Shown in pieces: positions 16,260 to 25,386 of a stretch of 61,872 bases of DNA. The notes beneath the pieces were generated by a model that made no database searches, was not told where the DNA came from, and saw only the letters and a program-made list of their open reading frames with translations. Source of the stretch: JAILZP01 sp037444185 (GTDB lineage Bacteria; Bacillota; Desulfotomaculia; Desulfotomaculales; Desulfocucumaceae); NCBI GenBank assembly GCA_037444185.1, contig JBBIMW010000010.1:1-61872 (forward strand). Reading direction: 5' to 3'. The first letter of the stretch is position 1; each line of letters begins with the position of its first letter. Made by a program: the position numbers and the translations under genes.

Positions 16260-18004
16260 CTAATTTCCGGCATCAACGGTCCATTGCTGCACCGGCTTAA
16301 GATTGTACCGGGCCGCCTTCCGCACCACGCTGGAGTGGGCAATCCCCAGGGCCTTGGCCGCCTTCCGGGTGGTCTTGCACCTGATCAGCGCCAAGTTCAG
16401 GAGCTCCCTTCAATTATCTCCCTGGCGTCTCTCAAGGGCAGCAGGCTGTTGACCGCAACCGGAGAAGGCGGCTTCTTTGCGTTGCGGTAGAGTTGCTCCA
16501 TCACCTGCTGGTCATCGATCACCGGGCCTTCACAAAACACTCCCAGTCGCTCGATAATATTTTCCAATTCCCGCACATTGCCCGGCCAGGAATATTCCTC
16601 CAGAACCACCATGGCCTTTGGGCTAAGTTGTTTCTCCACGCCATTTTTTTCTCTGAATTTCTTTAAAAAGTGCAAGGCCAGGGGGACAATATCCTCCCGG
16701 CGCCTCCGCAGGGGCGGTACGACGATTGGCACTACGTTGATCCGGTAAAACAGGTCTTCCCGGAAAGTGCCCATTTCCACACATGCCCACAGATCTTTAT
16801 TGGTGGCGGCGATCACCCTTGTATCCAGTTTGATGGGACGGGTGCCCCCCAGGCGGTAAACCTCTTGCTCCTGCAACACCCGTAAAAGTTTAACCTGCAG
16901 GTTAAGGGGCATGTCGGCGATCTCGTCCAGCATGATGGTTCCTTTGTTTGCCAGTTCGAATAAGCCCATTTTCCCTTGTCTTCTGGCTCCGGTAAAGGCT
17001 CCGGGCTCGTACCCGAAAAGTTCGGCCTCCAGGAGGTTTTCCGGGATGGCGCCGCAGTTAATCTGGACAGGACTGCCGTTTTTCGCCCTGTCGCTGGTGT
17101 TGTGTATAATCTTTGCTATGATCTCTTTTCCGGCCCCGGATTCGCCGGTTATCAGCACCGTGCTGTCGGTCTGGGCCACACGGACAGCGAGATTCAGCGC
17201 ATTCAGCATTTCCCGGCTTTCTGCAATAACAATCCCGTGCATAAGTTTTTCCACCATCAACTGTGAAAGCTCCGCATGGTAGCGGGCCGTCATCATCTGT
17301 GACTGCCGCAATTTTTCCTTAAGTTGATTTAACTCCGTGACGTCCCGCACATTGGTCAGCACCCACGCCACCCTGCCGTCGGAGTCGTATATGGGGTTCC
17401 CGGTGACGAGAACATCCTTGCCGGTGGGAATGATGTACTGTACACCGGTTACCGTTCTTTTTTCCTGCAGGGACTTGATAGTCACCGATTCATACTTGAA
17501 AATACCTTTTTTGAACAGGTCGGCTATTGGCTGCCCTACAAAATGAGACTCGTCCAGCCCCGTAAGTCTGGCCAGGGCTTTGTTTATCCTTACACCCCTG
17601 CCCCGGGGATCCGTAAGCATGATTCCGTCAAAGGACGATTCAATGATGGTATCCAGCAATCGCTTATCCCTCAGCATATGATTGATGGCGCTTATTGATA
17701 CAACTCCGTAATAACGACCGTTTTCGTCACTGACCGGATAAACCGGCAGCAGGCCGAAATCAATCAACTCAACAGTGTCCGAAGTTTTCACTCTGGGAAA
17801 TTCTTTTTGCATGATCTCCCCCACCGGGGTGCCATGGGGGACCGACAGGACGTCGGTCAGCAGCAGCACCCCCTCTGCCCTTTCCCCCTCCACCACCGGG
17901 GCGCCGTATATTTTATGAGATGCCATACCGGCCAAGGCTGAACCGGCCGTGCTGTTCACTCCCAGCACCACCGGCGACGGCCCTGCTATATCCTTTAATA
18001 TCAT
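16260..18004 (-). pseudogene. CBS-PAS-AAA+ sigma-54 activator, frameshifted before its HTH
   Basis: The main frame (16397-18004, 535 codons from the ATG at 18004) has a CBS-like N-terminus, a PAS region (about 155-265) and an AAA+ domain with GESGAGKE, GAFTGA and DEIADMP. This is a full sigma-54 contact module. The frame stops at 16397-16399, just after REIIEGSS. In the -1 frame the protein continues ELLNLALIRCKTTRKAAKA to a stop at 16260, supplying the missing DNA-binding helix-turn-helix. One extra G in the GGG run near 16408 would restore one protein. It may be a real mutation, a sequencing error or recoding. The neighbours suggest control of benzoate-CoA ligase. Confidence 0.8.
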
Positions 18005-18207
18005 GGTCCAACCTGCCTTTCGTTCAGAAACAAAGCGCTGAAAAAGCCGGGATCCGTCAACCCCAAAAAAGACAAGGACCAGAAAGTTTTCATCCTCATT
18101 CCTCATTCTGCCGGGAGACAGGAGTCAGGAGACAGAATGGGCTGGCCGGGATGGGAATGACTAAGGAATGCATCAAATCCTTAATTCTGACTGCTGAATT
18201 CTGTATT

Positions 18208-18232
18208 AAAGCCGCCCGAAGGGTGGCTTTTT
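18208..18232. terminator. Bidirectional-type intrinsic terminator after the DUF35 gene
   Basis: AAAGCCGCCC, loop GAA, GGGTGGCTTT then TT gives a compact GC stem with A and T flanks, usable in either direction. It lies about 120 bases past the stop of the beta-oxidation operon. Confidence 0.6.
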
Positions 18233-18233
18233 C

Positions 18234-18283
18234 AATGTATAGGAAATTATGCTTTCACAGGTTTTGTGGATAAATTAAATAAG
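18234..18283 (+). repeat. DnaA-box-bearing repeat, partial copy
   Basis: AATGTATAGGAAATTATGCTT followed by TTTTGTGGATAAATT matches the left part of the copies at 31969-32031 and 60574-60635. TGTGGATAA at 18265-18273 is the reverse of the DnaA consensus TTATCCACA. Confidence 0.6.
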
Positions 18284-18292
18284 GTTCCTTTT

Positions 18293-18348
18293 ATTCTGGA
18301 TTCTGACTCCTGGATTCTGGATTCCAGTCGCCCGAAGGGCGAATTTGT
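18293..18348 (+). repeat. TTCTGGATTC/TCGCCCGAAGGGCGA dispersed repeat, copy A
   Basis: TTCTGGATTCTGACTCCTGG and TTCTGGATTCCAG end in the small palindrome TCGCCCGAAGGGCGA. The reverse complement recurs at 49180-49256, and a shortened form at 60638-60672. Confidence 0.8.
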
Positions 18349-18350
18349 GC

Positions 18351-18824
18351 CTATACCTTTTCGAAGGCGAAAAATACCCTCTCCTGCAGGACGACCTCCC
18401 CTTTTCGTCCGTCCACGGGCAGCGGGTCCACCGGAAACACCGAAAGCCTCACCTGGTCTCCCTCTTTTAGTTCGCCCATACCGCATCCCCTTACCCTGGC
18501 AAAGATGGTCAACTGGCCCTCCAGGTCGATCATGGCGTGAATTAGCGGTGTTTCAAACCCCAAAGGCACACCCACCTCTTCTTCGGTGGCCACCAGCACT
18601 TTCCCGGTGGTGGGCAGGTCAACCCAGTCCAATTTTTCAGAAAGGCATTCCGGACATATCACCCTTGGTGGAAAGGCCCTGTGGCCGCAGTCCCCGCATC
18701 TGGTGGTGGTCAGCCTGCCTGCCCTGAGATTCTGGTAAAAAGGGTGTATTCTGTTGAACTCAGGGCTTTGCAGGGGATACATATCCATGGTGACGGCGTA
18801 TTTTCCATTCAGCACCGAATTCAT
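18351..18824 (-). CDS. DUF35 OB-fold/zinc-ribbon partner of thiolase
   Basis: This 157-residue protein has a rubredoxin-like zinc ribbon (CGDCGHRAFPPRVICPEC, about 43-60) followed by an OB-fold acyl-CoA-binding domain. DUF35 proteins form complexes with non-decarboxylating thiolases or HMG-CoA synthases; BbsA with thiolase BbsB in anaerobic toluene degradation is the best parallel. Its start codon overlaps the thiolase stop by 4 bases, so the two are translationally coupled and probably one enzyme. It is the last gene of the six-gene operon beginning at 24077. Confidence 0.88.
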   Translation of the reverse strand: MNSVLNGKYAVTMDMYPLQSPEFNRIHPFYQNLRAGRLTTTRCGDCGHRAFPPRVICPECLSEKLDWVDLPTTGKVLVATEEEVGVPLGFETPLIHAMIDLEGQLTIFARVRGCGMGELKEGDQVRLSVFPVDPLPVDGRKGEVVLQERVFFAFEKV

Positions 18825-19993
18825 TCCATATCCCTCCCGTATACAATGACGGTATGGGCGGCGATAAACCCGCTAAGATTATGGGTCAGGCCTATCCTGG
18901 CCCCCTCCACCTGCCTTGCGGCGTCCCCCCTCAATTGCCTCATAATCTCAATGCCCTGGCGGATGCCGGTGGCGCCGAAGGGGTGCCCGCAGCTTAAAAG
19001 TCCACCGTCGGTGTTAACCGGCACCTGGCCGCCGAAGTCGGACTTTCCTTCCTGGATGAACCAGCCGCCCCCTCCTTTTTCGCAAAGGCCCAATTCCTCG
19101 TACTCGATTATTTCCGATATGGTAAAGCAGTCATGGGTCTGGGCCACATTAATGTCTTTGGGTGTCACCCGGGACTTTGCGTAGGCCTGGCCGGCCGCCA
19201 CCTGCAGCGACTCCCAGGTGGTCCAGTTGCTCCAGTTGGCCGACATGTTGTGAGTGCTGGCCTGGCCTGTTCCCCTTATATAAACCAGTGGCCTGTCGGT
19301 CATGTATCTGGCCTTTTCCTCCACCGCCAATATCACCGCCGCCGCGCCGTCGGTGACCGGGCAGCAGTCGTAGAGCTTCATGGGGCGCACAATGGCCCTG
19401 GCGTTCATGGCGGCCTCCAGAGTGATTTCCTCCTGGAATTGCCCCTTGGGATTGTTCAGTCCGTTGCGGCGGTTTTTCACCGACACCATGGCCAGCTGCT
19501 CCTCGGTGGTGCCGTACAGCTTCATGTGCTGTTTGGCCACGGCGGCGAATACCGGCGGCGGCAGCCCCAGACCCATGGCGCCGTCCCAGTCGTGGTCCAC
19601 CGAGGCCAGTTCGCTGTAGTTGATTTCCCAGCGCTGCGGGGTATATAGTTTTTCGCCGCCCACCACCATTACCACGTCGGCCTCACCGCTTTTAATCATG
19701 CCGTAGGCCAGTATGATTCCGCTGCTCCCGGTGGCGCAAAGCAACTCCACCCTCATGCAGAGGTTTTTGGGCTTGATTCCCAGGTACTCCGCCACCATGG
19801 GGGCCAGGTGGGTCTGGAATGAGCAGCGCTCAGTGTAGGCCGAGCCCACAATAATTCCGTCTATATCCTTGTTGGTTACGGCGGGGTTGTCGTCGAAACA
19901 GGCTTTGCCGGCCTCCTGAAACATGTCCCGCTGGGTTGCCTTGCGCACTCCCCAGTGGGACTGACCGCCGGCAATAACGCAGACATTGCGCAT
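18821..19993 (-). CDS. Thiolase of the SCP-x/BbsB type
   Basis: This 390-residue thiolase should split a 3-oxoacyl-CoA with CoA. The nucleophilic cysteine is in ELLCATGSSG (about 85-94) and the histidine motif is SCGHPFGATG near 345. The second catalytic cysteine expected near the C-terminus is not in the usual CxGGG context (LTHNLSGFIAAH), as in SCP-x-type thiolases that work with DUF35 partners. It follows the enoyl-CoA hydratase gene by 13 bases and overlaps the DUF35 gene. The substrate is unknown; a branched, dicarboxylic or aryl 3-oxoacyl-CoA fits this subfamily. Confidence 0.88.
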   Translation of the reverse strand: MRNVCVIAGGQSHWGVRKATQRDMFQEAGKACFDDNPAVTNKDIDGIIVGSAYTERCSFQTHLAPMVAEYLGIKPKNLCMRVELLCATGSSGIILAYGMIKSGEADVVMVVGGEKLYTPQRWEINYSELASVDHDWDGAMGLGLPPPVFAAVAKQHMKLYGTTEEQLAMVSVKNRRNGLNNPKGQFQEEITLEAAMNARAIVRPMKLYDCCPVTDGAAAVILAVEEKARYMTDRPLVYIRGTGQASTHNMSANWSNWTTWESLQVAAGQAYAKSRVTPKDINVAQTHDCFTISEIIEYEELGLCEKGGGGWFIQEGKSDFGGQVPVNTDGGLLSCGHPFGATGIRQGIEIMRQLRGDAARQVEGARIGLTHNLSGFIAAHTVIVYGRDME

Positions 19994-20006
19994 AATTCCA
20001 CCCCTT

Positions 20007-20786
20007 TTACATGCCTTTGAATTCCGGCTGGCGTTTTTCCAAAAAGGCGTCTATTCCCTCTCTTCTGTCTTCGCTGGCAAAGGCTGTGACAAAGCACTTG
20101 ACCCCGAATTCCAGAGCGGAATCAAGGTCGGTGTCCAGGCCTATGTTTATGGCCTCTTTCAACACTCCCAGGGCCACCGGCGGCTTCCGCGCCAGTTTTT
20201 CGGCCAGGGCCACGGCTTCCTGCATAAGGCTGGCGGCGGGCGCCACCAGGTTCACCAGTCCATATTTTTCCGCCCTGGTGGCGTCGATTGTCTCTCCCAG
20301 GTACATCATCTCCTTCGCCCTGCCTGCCCCTAAAAGCCTCGGCAGCCTTTGGGGCCCTCCGCCACCGGGGATGATACCTAGGTTGATTTCAGGCAGCCCG
20401 AATTTGGCCGTATCGGCCGCCAGCCTTAAATCGCAGGCCAGGGCGAGCTCGCACCCTCCCCCCAGGGCCAGCCCGTTTACCGCCGCAATGGTGGGTTTGC
20501 CCATATTTTCCACGGCGCTGTAGGCCTGGGTGGATACCTTGCAGAAACAGTGCATTTCCACCGGCCCCAGATCCTTCATTTCATTTATGTCCGCCCCGGC
20601 GGCGAAGGCCTTCTCCCCTGAACCGGTAATGATCACCGCCCGCACCTCCCGGTCGGCATCCAGTTCCGCCGCTGCGGCCGCCAGCTCCCGGAACATTTGG
20701 CTGTTAAGAGGATTGAGCGGCGGGCGGTTGAGTATGATGACGGCAATACCGCCCTCTTTTTGAACTTTGATGGTGCTGTAATTCAT
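20007..20786 (-). CDS. Enoyl-CoA hydratase/isomerase (crotonase family)
   Basis: This 259-residue crotonase adds water to a 2-enoyl-CoA. Oxyanion-hole and catalytic regions are visible: AFAAGADINEM (about 65-75), NGLALGGGCELALACD (about 106-121) and the catalytic glutamate in FGLPEINLGIIPGGGG. Both glutamates of the classical hydratase appear present. It lies 12 bases after the dehydrogenase gene and 13 before the thiolase, in the same operon. Confidence 0.92.
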   Translation of the reverse strand: MNYSTIKVQKEGGIAVIILNRPPLNPLNSQMFRELAAAAAELDADREVRAVIITGSGEKAFAAGADINEMKDLGPVEMHCFCKVSTQAYSAVENMGKPTIAAVNGLALGGGCELALACDLRLAADTAKFGLPEINLGIIPGGGGPQRLPRLLGAGRAKEMMYLGETIDATRAEKYGLVNLVAPAASLMQEAVALAEKLARKPPVALGVLKEAINIGLDTDLDSALEFGVKCFVTAFASEDRREGIDAFLEKRQPEFKGM

Positions 20787-20798
20787 TGCGCACCTCCT

Positions 20799-21662
20799 CT
20801 AAAACCTTTTACCATAATTGTACCAGCCGGCGCCGGCCTTCCTGCCCAGCCTTCCGGCCCTGATCAGTGCTTTCAGTGCCTGGGGCGGGTTCCACCGGCT
20901 GTCCTTGAACTCATCGTAAAAATAGTTGGCCACGTAGTATCCTATGTCCACACCGGTGAAGTCCTGCAGCTCGAAGGGACCCATGGGATAGTTGAGACCC
21001 AGTTTCACTGCGGTGTCCACGTCCTCCGGGGTGGCCACACCCTCCTCCACCAGACGTATAGCTTCCAAAAACTGGGCGATCAATATGCGGTTGACCACAA
21101 ATCCGGGGGAGTCCTTCTTGACCTCCACCGGTGTTTTGCCCATTCTCAGCGCCACCTTTGAAAGCGCCCTCACCGTGTCATCGCTGGTGGCGTGTCCCCG
21201 GATGATTTCCACCAGCCTCATCAGCGGGGGAGGATTGAAAAAGTGCATTCCGGCCACCTTTTCCGGCCTGCCGGTGGAGGCGGCCATGAGCGTTATGGAC
21301 ATGGAGGAGGTATTGGTGGCCAGTATTGTTTCCGGCCCGCAAAGGGCGTCCAGTTTCTGAAAGGCTTCCTTCTTCGCCTGCAGGTCTTCGATTATGGCCT
21401 CAATCACCAGGCCGGCGTCTGAAAACTCCTCCACATCCCGGCAAGGAACGATGCGGCCCATTATTTTGGCCTTCTCTCCCTCGCCCAGCTTTCCTTTCTC
21501 CACGCCTTTGGCCAGAAAATTGCCAATTCTCCCCAAGGCCCCATCCACATACTTCATTTCCACATCACAAATCTTCACCAGGTACCCCGCCTGGGCGGCC
21601 ACCTGGGCGATGCCCCCGCCCATGGCCCCGGCGCCCAGAATGCCAATTGTTGCTATTTCCAT
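20799..21662 (-). CDS. 3-hydroxyacyl-CoA dehydrogenase (3-hydroxybutyryl-CoA type)
   Basis: This 287-residue NAD-dependent dehydrogenase oxidises a 3-hydroxyacyl-CoA. The N-terminal Rossmann motif is GAGAMGGGIAQ. SSMSITLMAA and the catalytic histidine in GMHFFNP follow, with the paired glutamate in LVEIIRG and then KDSPGFVVNRI. The length is that of short bacterial enzymes (HbdA type) without a fused hydratase. It overlaps the end of the dehydratase-like gene by 10 bases. Confidence 0.93.
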   Translation of the reverse strand: MEIATIGILGAGAMGGGIAQVAAQAGYLVKICDVEMKYVDGALGRIGNFLAKGVEKGKLGEGEKAKIMGRIVPCRDVEEFSDAGLVIEAIIEDLQAKKEAFQKLDALCGPETILATNTSSMSITLMAASTGRPEKVAGMHFFNPPPLMRLVEIIRGHATSDDTVRALSKVALRMGKTPVEVKKDSPGFVVNRILIAQFLEAIRLVEEGVATPEDVDTAVKLGLNYPMGPFELQDFTGVDIGYYVANYFYDEFKDSRWNPPQALKALIRAGRLGRKAGAGWYNYGKRF

Positions 21663-22900
21663 ACAATGCCACCCCCCTGTTTTTTATCCTGAGTTTCGCC
21701 ACCCTTCTCCAATTGCTCGATAAACACGTCCAGCCTCTGCTTTACCTGTTCTTCCGAAAAAAACCTCAAATCCGACATGTCCCCCTCTATGACCACCCCC
21801 GGCAGCCCGGTCCGCCGGCTGATCACTTTTTGCTTGTCGTAAAGCCCGAAGGAATTGGGCTTGCAGCTGCGGTTCGAGAACAGCACGAAGCCGTCCAGTC
21901 CGTATCTGTTTATAAAATTGATCTTCATTTGCACCCGCTGTTCAAAGCTGCGGTTGATGTACGCCCCGGTGTAGTTTTCGGCCAGGCTTTCCAAAGGCCG
22001 GGAAGTATCGAAGGAATATGTCCAGGAATGTGTGTACTGGGACGCCGCCACCAGTGCCCCCCGGCCGGAGAAATACTCCGAGAACCAGCGCAGCTTGGGC
22101 CATACGGGAATATGATCCCAGTAAATCTTGTGGCGCTCTCCCGGGACGGCGTGTATTTTTCCGGCCATCCTGCTCTCCAGCTCCTTTTTAAGTTCCCGGT
22201 AATACCACACCGCCTCCCTGGTGCCCCGCATGGTCACTATGGGGGCCATATGGAAGCAGGCGTCGAAAAAACCGAAGGGGGCCGGTCTCAAGGCGGCCGT
22301 GTCCAATATTTCATTCCAGAGGCGGCAGGTTTCGGTGGACAGGGCCATCACCTCGGCCAGACGGCCGAAGTCGAAGGCCCGGCCGGTGCTTATTTCGATG
22401 AAATCAATCATTTCCTTCAGCTGGGCGACGAAATAGTCCCTCCCCAGGGTGGTGGACGCACCTTCGATCATGGGCGAGTCCAGCAGAAAATACGGCACCC
22501 CGTAAAACCTTGCCGCCGACTGGAACCATTTTGGAAGGCTTCCGCACTGTGTGTTGCAGCAGAAGACCATGTCCGGCCGCTCTATTTCCCCCGCCGGGTG
22601 TTCGCCGGCGCAAGAGTCTCCAATGCCGCACCTGGCGTAGCCGCACAGATCGAAACTGTAGCCCCTGGCTTCGGCCCGGACTGAAAGTACATGGGCCAGC
22701 TTCCTGGCCGCCGCCAGCGCCCCGAAATTCTCGGGGTAATATGGAAACAGCCCGGCGGCATAGACTATCTCCACTGGAAACACCGCAGTTACCCAGACCA
22801 GCGGTATGCCCTTTTCCCTGGCCCGGTTTCCCCCGGCATAATAATCGGACATCAGTTTTTTCAGCAGTCCTGCTGTTTTAAAGGGCGGCCGGTCTGTCAA
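21653..22900 (-). CDS. 2-hydroxyacyl-CoA dehydratase/benzoyl-CoA reductase beta-type subunit (HgdB/BcrC family)
   Basis: This 415-residue subunit of a radical iron-sulfur enzyme belongs to the family that removes water from (R)-2-hydroxyacyl-CoA or reduces aryl-CoA with ATP-activated electrons. Cluster cysteine candidates are in DLCGYARCGIGDSC (86-97), CCNTQCGSLPKW (114-119) and NRSCKPNSFG (C346), matching the three-cysteine pattern of HgdB/BcrC. It overlaps the partner gene by 23 bases. No ATPase activator (HgdC/BcrAD type) is in the window, so one must be encoded elsewhere if the enzyme works like known members. The neighbours are beta-oxidation genes. Confidence 0.88.
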   Translation of the reverse strand: MTDRPPFKTAGLLKKLMSDYYAGGNRAREKGIPLVWVTAVFPVEIVYAAGLFPYYPENFGALAAARKLAHVLSVRAEARGYSFDLCGYARCGIGDSCAGEHPAGEIERPDMVFCCNTQCGSLPKWFQSAARFYGVPYFLLDSPMIEGASTTLGRDYFVAQLKEMIDFIEISTGRAFDFGRLAEVMALSTETCRLWNEILDTAALRPAPFGFFDACFHMAPIVTMRGTREAVWYYRELKKELESRMAGKIHAVPGERHKIYWDHIPVWPKLRWFSEYFSGRGALVAASQYTHSWTYSFDTSRPLESLAENYTGAYINRSFEQRVQMKINFINRYGLDGFVLFSNRSCKPNSFGLYDKQKVISRRTGLPGVVIEGDMSDLRFFSEEQVKQRLDVFIEQLEKGGETQDKKQGGGIVWK

Positions 22901-24077
22901 CGTCAGTCCCCCCTTTAATCATCTCAACGAAGGCCTGTAAGCGGGTTTCCAGTTGACCTTGGGATACACCGCCAATATCGGTTTCCAGCCGGAGGCAGGG
23001 AATCCCCGCCGCCTCAACGGCCGCCCGCATGTCCGGATAATCAAAATTCTCCGGCTCGCAATATTTCAGATGCAAAAAAATCAACCCGGCGGCTCCGCTG
23101 GCTTTGATCAAGTCTGTCAGGAAGCGCCGCCTGTCGGTCTCCCCGGTGTCAAAACAGGCGCAGGGTATGCGGCTGAGCTGCCGCTGGGCCAGAGCTTCGA
23201 TGGGATCTCCCGTTTCCGGCGCTTCAGCGGATATGTAGCGTTGACCGGTGGCGAGGTCGTCGGCCACCACCACCGCTCCACAGGCATCCAGCGCGTCCAT
23301 TATTTCCGGCGGGTCACAGACCTTTCCCGACAGGGCCAGCCTGACATGTCCCGTATTTCTCCCGTCCCCCGCAGTTTCCCCCGTCAGGTGGTCAATCAGT
23401 TCCTGCAGCAATTCATTGTGTTCCTCCTTGGGTATGAACAGGGAGGATTTGATGATATCGTAAATTGCCCGGTTGCTCAGCAACCCCGGTTTTTCCCCGT
23501 GCAGGCCGAACAGTTTTCGCAGCAGGCGGCGGTTCCAGTTGTACAGGGAAATACTCTCCGACAGTTTGCCGGCCGTGATTTCACTGCCGGTACAGCGTTC
23601 CAGCCTGGCTTTGAGCCGGCCCAGTTCCCCCACCAGGTAGGTTTTTGCGCTGGGCCTCGTCTGTCGCGGGAGCAGATAATTTTCCATCATTGCCAAGGGC
23701 CTGGCGTGTCTCCAGATCCCTCCCAGGTTCCTGGTGGTGTCACAGATGTGGGGAATCAGAAGCCCGTCCAGAAAGCTTAGTTTTCCCTGCAGTCCCATGT
23801 CCAGGCAGCTGCGGGCCATTGAGCAGGCCCAGTTCTGCAGGTGGGCATCGGACCGGGAGTGTTCCTCCCTGCCTCCGGTGATACCAAAGGGCAGGGCCCC
23901 GGCGGCATGAATCAGCTCTTCCGGAATATCAGTCAGCAGCCACCCGACAACTTTTTGCCTGCGTTCCGACTTGCGCCGGCGCATATATCCCGCCGGGTCT
24001 TCCAATGACCGCCGGATTTTGCCCATTATTTCTTCCGCAATGCTTTTGAATTCTTTTTCTTCCGTCCCTCCCGGCAT
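22878..24077 (-). CDS. 2-hydroxyacyl-CoA dehydratase/benzoyl-CoA reductase alpha-type subunit (HgdA/BcrB family)
   Basis: This is the second subunit, about 399 residues from the ATG at 24077. An upstream ATG at 24149 would add 24 residues of low-complexity sequence and seems less likely. Cysteines fall in QNWACSMARSC, PHICDTTRNLGG and LKYCEPENFDYP, in the order expected for a [4Fe-4S]-binding subunit. With the next gene it should form the heterodimeric core of the enzyme. It is the first gene of the operon and starts 122 bases after the IclR gene ends. Whether the reaction is dehydration or ring reduction cannot be told from the sequence. Confidence 0.85.
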   Translation of the reverse strand: MPGGTEEKEFKSIAEEIMGKIRRSLEDPAGYMRRRKSERRQKVVGWLLTDIPEELIHAAGALPFGITGGREEHSRSDAHLQNWACSMARSCLDMGLQGKLSFLDGLLIPHICDTTRNLGGIWRHARPLAMMENYLLPRQTRPSAKTYLVGELGRLKARLERCTGSEITAGKLSESISLYNWNRRLLRKLFGLHGEKPGLLSNRAIYDIIKSSLFIPKEEHNELLQELIDHLTGETAGDGRNTGHVRLALSGKVCDPPEIMDALDACGAVVVADDLATGQRYISAEAPETGDPIEALAQRQLSRIPCACFDTGETDRRRFLTDLIKASGAAGLIFLHLKYCEPENFDYPDMRAAVEAAGIPCLRLETDIGGVSQGQLETRLQAFVEMIKGGTDVDRPAAL

Positions 24078-24199
24078 TTTCCCACCCCCCCGGCGCCCCC
24101 GCAGTTGGTTTTGATTATAAGGCACATTAAAATATGATAAAATCGCCAAAAGGGCTGTATTATAGCCTCCACAGGGGTGAAAAGGGGATTAACCCGCCG

Positions 24200-25009
24200 T
24201 CAGTCATCCAGACATTTGCATTGCCTGCAGCCGCCCACCCCCATCATCTCGGTCATCCGCCGGGTGGCTTGCATCATCGCAGTGATGGCGCGGTTCATTT
24301 TCTCTCCTGAAAAAGAATGGCTGAACCCCACCATCCACATGGCGAAAACAGACCTCCCCCACGGATCCGGCGCCGGCACACAGACTGCGTTTACCCCCCG
24401 GATGTACTCCTCGAAGTCCGTGGCGTAACCCTCCCGCCTTGCACGATGAATTTCGGCCAGGTATTCGCCGGGATCTGTTACGGTTTTTTCCGTGTATCCG
24501 GCAGGGGGCCTTTCGGACAATATTCTTCTCAGATCCTGATCCTTCACTCCGGCCAGTATTACCTTGCCGGTCGCCCCGGCATACAGAGGGATCCTGGTGC
24601 CTACCGGGGCCGAGATCTTCAGCGCCGCCGGACTTTCCGCCCTTTCTATGATGGTGATTCCTTTGCCGTCAGAGGTGCCGAGGAAGATGGTCTCCTCAAA
24701 CTCATGGCTCAGATCTTCCATAATGGGTCTGGCCACAGCCCTTATATCAACCCCCGCCATGGCCCTGCCGCCCAGCCGGGCGAGGGTGGGGCCCAGCCTG
24801 AATTTTTTGGTCCGGGCCTCCTGGATGATTACCCCCAGTTCCGTAAGCGCCTGGGTAATGCCGTACACTGTGCTTTTTGATATTTTAAGGCTCCTGGACA
24901 GTTCGCTTGTTCCCATCCCCGGGCCGGACGCGGCCAGTTCCTCCAAAATGGAAAAGACCTTATAGACCAGTGGGGCGCTGTAGCCGATATTTTCCTTGTT
25001 ATTCATCAT
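24200..25009 (-). CDS. IclR-family transcriptional regulator
   Basis: The protein has 269 residues. Residues 12-75 form the winged helix-turn-helix (LVYKVFSILEELA, TSELSRSLKISKSTVYGI). Residues 85-255 form the IclR effector domain (LYAGATGKVILAG, EEYIRGVNAVCVPAPD). An unusual cysteine-rich tail, CRQCKC, ends the protein. It lies directly upstream of and co-oriented with the dehydratase/beta-oxidation operon, and divergent from the 2-hydroxyacid dehydrogenase gene. It probably controls one or both, with an aromatic acid or CoA intermediate as effector. Confidence 0.9.
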   Translation of the reverse strand: MMNNKENIGYSAPLVYKVFSILEELAASGPGMGTSELSRSLKISKSTVYGITQALTELGVIIQEARTKKFRLGPTLARLGGRAMAGVDIRAVARPIMEDLSHEFEETIFLGTSDGKGITIIERAESPAALKISAPVGTRIPLYAGATGKVILAGVKDQDLRRILSERPPAGYTEKTVTDPGEYLAEIHRARREGYATDFEEYIRGVNAVCVPAPDPWGRSVFAMWMVGFSHSFSGEKMNRAITAMMQATRRMTEMMGVGGCRQCKCLDD

Positions 25010-25386
25010 TTTAATGTTCCCTTCCCGTCAAAGACATTCCAATCTCCATCAAAAAATTATTTCCCCCGCCCTTTTATCTTTCCTTCTTTAATTCAAGCGC
25101 CGCCATATTTTTTTATGTATACGATTGCGGGGTGCTCAGGGCGCTCAGCGTCCAGTGAATCTCTATCCGCCACAAATCCCAAAACTACTCCGGGGCGCAT
25201 GGGATCCGCCCATGGGCAGGTTAATCCCATTTAACCGGGGGGATAGCCTATAATCCACCCTTTTTGGCGATGGTGAAAATCTGAATATTCATAATAAACT
25301 AAATTTATAATTTTGGGGAGAAGCAGGACGGCAATTACGGTAGTTTGGTTTTCCCCCGCCTACAAAAAAACGGAGGAGGCTGAACA
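25010..25386. other. Divergent promoter region with a repeat fragment
   Basis: No gene. Promoters for the IclR gene (leftward) and the 2-hydroxyacid dehydrogenase (rightward) must lie here. At 25121-25153 there is a fragment ACGATTGCGGGGTGCTCAGG plus GCGCTCAGCGTCC that matches 32051-32083. GGAGGAGG precedes the dehydrogenase ATG. Confidence 0.6.
25121..25153 (+). repeat. CGATTGCGGGGTGCTCAGG repeat fragment
   Basis: Thirty-three bases match 32051-32083 with two differences. The first 20 also match the minus strand near 49256-49278. Confidence 0.75.

Larger units (their letters stand above)
18005..18350. other. Intergenic repeat cluster and hairpin
   Basis: No gene. From left to right it holds CAGAATGGGCTGGCCGGGATG (18133-18153), a terminator-like hairpin (18208-18232), a partial copy of a repeat with a DnaA-box-like site (18234-18283) and the TTCTGGATTC repeat (18293-18348). 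Each has relatives elsewhere in the window. Confidence 0.7.

Noticed and set aside
18107..18350. A CRISPR array in the repeat-rich gap
   Set aside because: The repeats are irregular, of several kinds, and lack uniform spacers.
21653..24077. Naming the two-subunit radical enzyme as class I benzoyl-CoA reductase
   Set aside because: The family shares its fold and cysteines with 2-hydroxyacyl-CoA dehydratases, and the ATPase subunits that would settle it are not in the window.
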